A DNA stretch of 64,000 nucleotides, from the NCBI GenBank assembly GCA_973895155.1, contig OZ316894.1, positions 24,490,001 to 24,554,000 of the forward strand, read 5' to 3'. The stretch comes from Marsupella aquatica (taxonomy: Eukaryota > Marchantiophyta). This document shows, piece after piece, positions 58,901-64,000 of this stretch; the first letter of the stretch is position 1, and the number at the start of each line of letters is the position of its first letter. The position numbers were made by a program, and so were the translations under genes. The notes beneath the pieces were generated by a model, which worked only from the letters and a program-made list of their open reading frames with translations, was not told the DNA's origin and made no database searches.

Positions 58901-61900
58901 CGATCAGGTGGCTGATTCTTAGACAAGGATTGCTTGCAATAGGTTAACTAACTCTCGCAAGAAATACTGAAGGTCTGTGGAGACTTTGCCTGATTCCGTT
59001 TGATCAAGAATGTCGTTTTGCGCAGGCGTGCTTGACATTGCTGATGAGATTCATTTTCCACCCACTCCTGTCCATTACAGTCATAAGAAGGTACCAAGAA
59101 ATCCGAAACCAACGGCACATTCGTCTGGTTACAACCATGTCACTGTGATGTAGCTAGGACCGTGCTTTGCTGGATACACCTCTAAATAATGATGTGGAAG
59201 AATTTCATAGATAGTCCAGCTTTCATATTCCTGACGAGTGACCCACAATGCATACAATTGGGCAAATGATAGAGAGATGTTGACTTATGCAATTTGTACT
59301 TGTGTTTTCTCCAGAATGTCATGCTGAAAAATCCAGGCACAAGGAACGTGAGTTTCCGGTTAAGAACGTTCATGGAGCTGGAGGATGGGAGGGAGGTGAG
59401 CGGAACCTTTTTCGTTGAGCCAAAAGAAGGAAACCTAGACCCTGGCCAGTTTGTGGAGCTATGCTTGGAGTTCAAGTCAACCACAGTAGGGATATATGAC
59501 GCGATGCTTGAAATGCGGTACTTGAACACGAATGAATTGGTTTACAGCAGACTGAGTGGCACCGGAATTGAGGTATTTATTGTCATGCAGTGATGAGCCT
59601 CGTTACGAATCCAAGTTCTTCTATTCCCCTGTGCAAAGCTGATGATTCTTTCTGCCCTGCAATGAACGCTCCAGCTACGGAAACAGCAGAACGCAGTCGT
59701 GACTAAAAGTTATCTTGCCACTGACCGTACACTTCAGTGAGTCCAATATATAGACGGAAACAGTTTTTCGAATGTGTCCCTCTAATGTGAGGCAAAACTG
59801 TAATTTATCAATCCGTTTCTTGTGACCAAGCCATACACTTCGGCAGCTTCTCCATTGGCATCAGTCCACTGAGTACATCGAAATTTCCAGTTGGATGTAG
59901 GGCTCTCGACAGATAAGCTGACAATGAAGCCGACATTTATTCGGACAAGCTCTGAGCTGAGCATCTTTTTCACCAACTACTCCACAGAAGTCGCAACATT
60001 CCAGTTTGAAAGGTACATCCTGTCATGGCTGCGTTTCGCAAAGAGTGAGGCAAGTTTAATGAGCCAACGACTGTGTTCCGTGAATCCAGCCAAAAATGTC
60101 GATAAAATTCAGTCAAGCAGTACGCACTAAGTCCAATTTTCTCCCTCCTACTTGGTTACAATGCTACTTGTCTGCAGTTTGCAGCTTCATGCATGCCATT
60201 TTTATCTGTTGATAAATTGTTGCAGCGAGAGGTCATGCTCAATTTCTATCCTCCTTATTGGCAGCAGGCTGATCATGGTTGATCAGATATGCTACTCAAG
60301 AAGAGGAGGTTGAATATCAACAAGGGCAAAAAGTGCAAGAAGTGAAAGCCTTTGACTGGGCCAAACAGGTTGCTAATACAGACGACCCTCTTGATCACGA
60401 TGAGGACAAAGATGCGTCCTCACAAGAGAAGGTATGCCGTTCTCATTGAGAAAATAAATGTCTTCTTCAATTAGTGTACTCAAAGTCAGCTCTTCAGTTT
60501 TTATTTTATTTTGATGAACCGCATGGTTCCATGGCTGAAACTTGGAAGATTCAGCCATGGAACTGGCGCTGTCCCGTCTCGAGCATAACCTTGTTGTTTG
60601 TCCTCTCTACTATTTCTATAGTTGTTTGGGTTTAACTTACGATAGCCTCCCTGAACACATTGTGAACCTCGTATGGAGTTCAATACAAAAATATGCTCAT
60701 TGATTTCAATGCTCAGTGGATGATAGATATTCACTCTCAATCCTGCAAGCGGGGAACTTTGGCCTGGCAATAGATTGGAGGTCATCGTGACTTTCAGCCC
60801 CCAAAGGGCCAGAAGGTAAGATAAGAAGGTGGCCTTTTAAACAAATCATATCAAACGTGTCCGAAAAGGCAAGGTCCGTTACCGGAGCACGGATCTCTTG
60901 AAGTCTATATGTCTGGTAGCAATTCCACCATACAACTTTAAATAAGAGCATGGTTTTGGGTTGGAAATGTCGAAACGCCTGGTATCTCATCATTACTGAG
61001 GTTCTTCTTTCCTCATTCGTGCAACGTAAGAAAGACCAACTAACCTGAACGGGAGCGTTGTTTTCCAGATACTTTACCATTGCCTACTGCACGGTCTCTG
61101 GAAAGCAAGACAGGCTCGAATTGCGGCTTGATGGAGTTGGTGTGGGGCCATTGGCACAATTCTTCCCTACTAAGGTTGATCTGAAAGACCTATCACTGTA
61201 CTCTGAGTACAATTTTGACGTAAACCTCCACAATACTGGGGGATTGGAGGTAAGTTTCACCCACTGAAATATACTGTGGAATGTCTCTCAAGTAACGAAG
61301 TCTACCTATGTTTTGTATTTCCACCTCAGTTTGTCGAGTAGATTTGTTAGAATTAGAAAATTTGAAGTAATCATTGCATGGTTTGGTGGCTCTGCAATCT
61401 GCTTTAGAATGTGAAGACAACACTCATGCTTTCTCAGTTTCCACCAGTGAGTTTACGCTAGGAAAGCAACGAAGCGCATGCTAACTAAACGATGAAAATC
61501 CAATTGCAGGCACTGTTTGAACTTGAGACATCCAGGTCAGCGAATCCAGGGACAATTTTTAGATTTGATCCAGAGAATGGATCAATTCCAGTGGGACAAA
61601 TTTTGAAAATTCGAGTGACTCTCTTTTGTAATGAACGTGGCAAGTTTGAAGAGCATTTTAAGTGGGTGATCAGGGATTCAGTCAATTTTGCCCCTATTCT
61701 TTTCCGGGGACTGGTTGGCAACCCTTCTGTTCTTGTTGGACCTTTAGAACTTGACTTTGGCTTGGTTTCCTATGGATTTGATTGCTTTCGGGAGTTTAGG
61801 ATCACGAACAACAGTAATGTTCCCCTACATTTCAAACTCTCCCTAGATGAGTTGGAAGTTTATATGATTTGTCCAATACATGGACCAATGAAGAGGATTA

Positions 61901-64000
61901 AGATTGCTCACGATTGTGATCAGCATGGTGAAGAGTCATATTTCTTGATAACTCCAGCCTTGCCGGCAGTGCCAGCAAAGGTAGGTTTCATTCTTTTATT
62001 ATGTTATGAACGACTGTTGAAAGACGCTTGGGTCGGTTGGAAGACTTGCCAGGATGAAGTCCATAGTGGTCTTGGCAGTTAGCTGCTATCTGAATACACA
62101 AGATACAGGGCCGAATAGTGTTCCAGTAGAATGGACAGAAAACTGATTGGTCTCCTGAGACCTGAAAGGATATATCTGATTTGGCAGTTAAGCCTGTTAA
62201 CAAACTCTCGTGCATGAATATCCCAGGAAACAAACGTAATTGTCGTGAAGTTCACACCCCTTGAGGAGAGAGAATATGAAGGCTTTATTACTGTGTATTC
62301 GGAAGAAATCAGTGAGGATATCTTCAAAGTTACTTTTAAGGGTGAATGCAAAATTCCAAAGGTACTTCAACTTTCTATTTGATGCGGTACATACATTCTG
62401 GTTGTGGACCAACAACTAGAATTCTCCGGGAAGAAGGCAGGATGTGCTGCAGATAACTGCTGGAGGTAGATTAGTTCACCTCATAGATGAAGTACCTGTT
62501 TGAAGGGTTCCCAGAGGACTACTGTAGCAAACTTAATAGTTCTATTAATTTCAGTCACTATAAAAGCGCAGAAGCTAATTTTCTTTGAGCAACATAGTTC
62601 TATGTAGATATATACAACGCACATTTTCTGTTTTCTTCTAAGTGACCTAACTCAGTGAGGAGTCGCCTTTTCAGGTCACTTTACCTGTGGACGTCCTCGA
62701 CTATGAGAAAAGTTACCTTCGGTATGAATATTCCAAGCCATTGGAACTTCTTAACGAATCCCAAGTACCTGCTAAGTACAAGCTTTTGCCACTTGAATAT
62801 GAGGCACAGCAGTTGGGCAATGCCTTCTCACGGCCAAGAGAAGGAATTATTGAGGCATTTTCTATTGTTCCGGTTGATATATTATTTGTCCCATACACAT
62901 TGGGACCAATTGAATTTTCACTGCTTATCAGTATATGTGGGAAAGACCCCGTCTATCTTACAGTCAAAATTAAGGCAGAAGGAATTGGTGCTCAACTGAA
63001 TTTCGTGGTCTTCTCAGACGAAGAAATCAAGTCAAGTGGGGAAAATCCTGTAGTGGACTTTGGGACGGTGAAAGTCCTCGAAGAACATTATGCTGATATC
63101 GAGATTACTAATATCAGCCTGATTCCAGCTATCTTTCAAATCGTGCAAGAAAATATCCAAACTTCTGCTTTTCGTATCTGTCTTGATCAAGCTACTTTAG
63201 AACCTGACGAGCGACTAAACCTAAGGGTATAAATGCATCCCGATTTCTTTTTATAGTTCTCAGAAACTTACTTTCCCTCTTCGTCAGGACTCTTGTTTAA
63301 GTTGCTCAAATCCACTTTTCACCCCAGATAGTAAGTTGCCGCACTGACTAGCTTCCTCTAGTCCAGGTGTGTTGGATTTGTGCACAACTTGCAACAGAGT
63401 TAACAAACGCATTTTTCTTGAATTTGGAGTTCCTCTGTTTGGAGCCTACTTTGCATAACTAGTGCAGTGTAACAGGTCACAGCATTTGTTGACGAAACAC
63501 TGAAGTTCAAGGACATGATCAAAATCACTTTGGAAGGAGGCATGTACAAGATTCCCTGCTTTGCAAGAGGTTTTGGATCCCTTCTTATTTGTAAGGAATT
63601 TGACACCGGAGCCATACACTTTGGGGATGCTCTTACATATGCCATCCTGTCCAGCACTTTAAGCGTTCAAAATCTAGGCCGCCGGACACGTCACGTGATA
63701 TGGAGTGTTCCTGATCCAAAGTCTGGCAGAAAGGTGTTCTGTGTCAATCCTCACAAACAAGAATTGATATCAAAGGCATCTGGTAGTTTTCTACTGTCAG
63801 GAACTTCCACTGTGGCAGCCAAAGTGGAGGAACTGATGACTTGTACAGGTAATACATTCATCATATGACTGGAGGAAGGCATTGTCGAGGCAACCAATAC
63901 ATTGAGAGTTTTAAGTAAATTTGTAATTAAACTGCAGTTCGAAACAGTCAGGTGCAATAGGCAATCTGTTTGGAAGACTTTCTAACAAGTTTAAAATTGT
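55965..64000 (+). CDS. HYDIN: HYDIN homologue, axonemal central-pair protein; 5' part, gene continues beyond the window
   Basis: Fifteen exons join with matching phases: 55965-56087, 56694-56853, 57097-57257, 57935-58066, 58378-58492, 59026-59090, 59315-59572, 59891-60012, 60287-60431, 60727-60815, 61069-61249, 61510-61980, 62227-62361, 62675-63226, 63476-63848. They encode the first ~1,027 residues; HYDIN proteins run to thousands. Landmarks in the order of animal HYDIN are PLFQPFPPQITFTGY, LTEREKFIVPV, PPTPVHYSHKK, FVEPKEGNLDPGQFVEL, YATQEEEVEY, NPASGELWPGN, PLELDFGLVSYGF and VDFGTVKVLEEHYADIEITN. These form repeated ASH/MSP-type beta-sandwich domains. HYDIN builds the C2b projection of the central pair, needed for flagellar beating. 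Here it should act in sperm, so expression in male reproductive tissue is expected (inference). The first two exons are the least conserved and so the least certain. No break was found. Confidence 0.9.

Noticed and set aside
63849-64000. A further HYDIN exon near 63,938
   Set aside because: After a tgcag acceptor the in-phase frame meets a stop within eight codons. A 14-nt micro-exon is conceivable, but it is more likely that the next true exon lies beyond the window.

Overview
The window is nuclear DNA of a land plant that very probably makes swimming sperm: a bryophyte, lycophyte or similar lineage. The evidence is a set of spliced plant-type genes: a C-type ABC transporter close to Arabidopsis ABCC4/ABCC14, a MAG2/RINT1 vesicle tether, a plastid-type translation initiation factor IF3, and a two-exon histone H2A. 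They are joined by a HYDIN homologue, a protein of the motile axoneme that flowering plants lack. I cannot name the species from sequence alone. No rRNA gene, convincing tRNA or CRISPR array was seen.

Layout. 1-1.75 kb: no gene, short tandem repeats. 1.75-3.43 kb: intronless SAM methyltransferase (minus) and a decayed tandem copy. 4.08-7.23 kb: MAG2/RINT1-like gene (minus, two exons). 7.53-8.53 kb: five copies of a ~121-bp repeat in an alternating A-B-A-B-A' order, then a second repeat pair. 9.70-16.58 kb: complete ABCC transporter (minus, 11 exons, about 1,520 aa). 16.6-33.3 kb: long gene-poor, AT-rich, repeat-filled stretch with a C-rich asymmetric block, hairpins, foldback-like inverted repeats and degraded coding debris. 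33.3-37.0 kb: IF3 (plus, 9 exons) ending in three copies of a 14-aa repeat. 38.6-39.4 kb: histone H2A (minus). 39.4-47.7 kb: second repeat-rich stretch with a broken trihelix-like (Myb/SANT) gene and a pyrimidine-rich minisatellite flanked by duplicated modules. 49.8-54.1 kb: multi-exon plus-strand gene I cannot identify. 55.97-64 kb: 5' part of the HYDIN gene (plus, 15 exons, first ~1,027 aa), running off the right edge.

The genes do not form one pathway. They cover housekeeping (chromatin, plastid translation, ER-Golgi traffic, membrane export) plus one flagellar structural gene. Their exons fit canonical GT/AG introns with matching phases, so MAG2, ABCC, IF3, H2A and HYDIN all look intact. 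The best candidates for something undescribed are the unidentified gene next to HYDIN, the higher-order repeat upstream of MAG2, the repeat tail of IF3, and the module-flanked minisatellite near 46-47.6 kb.
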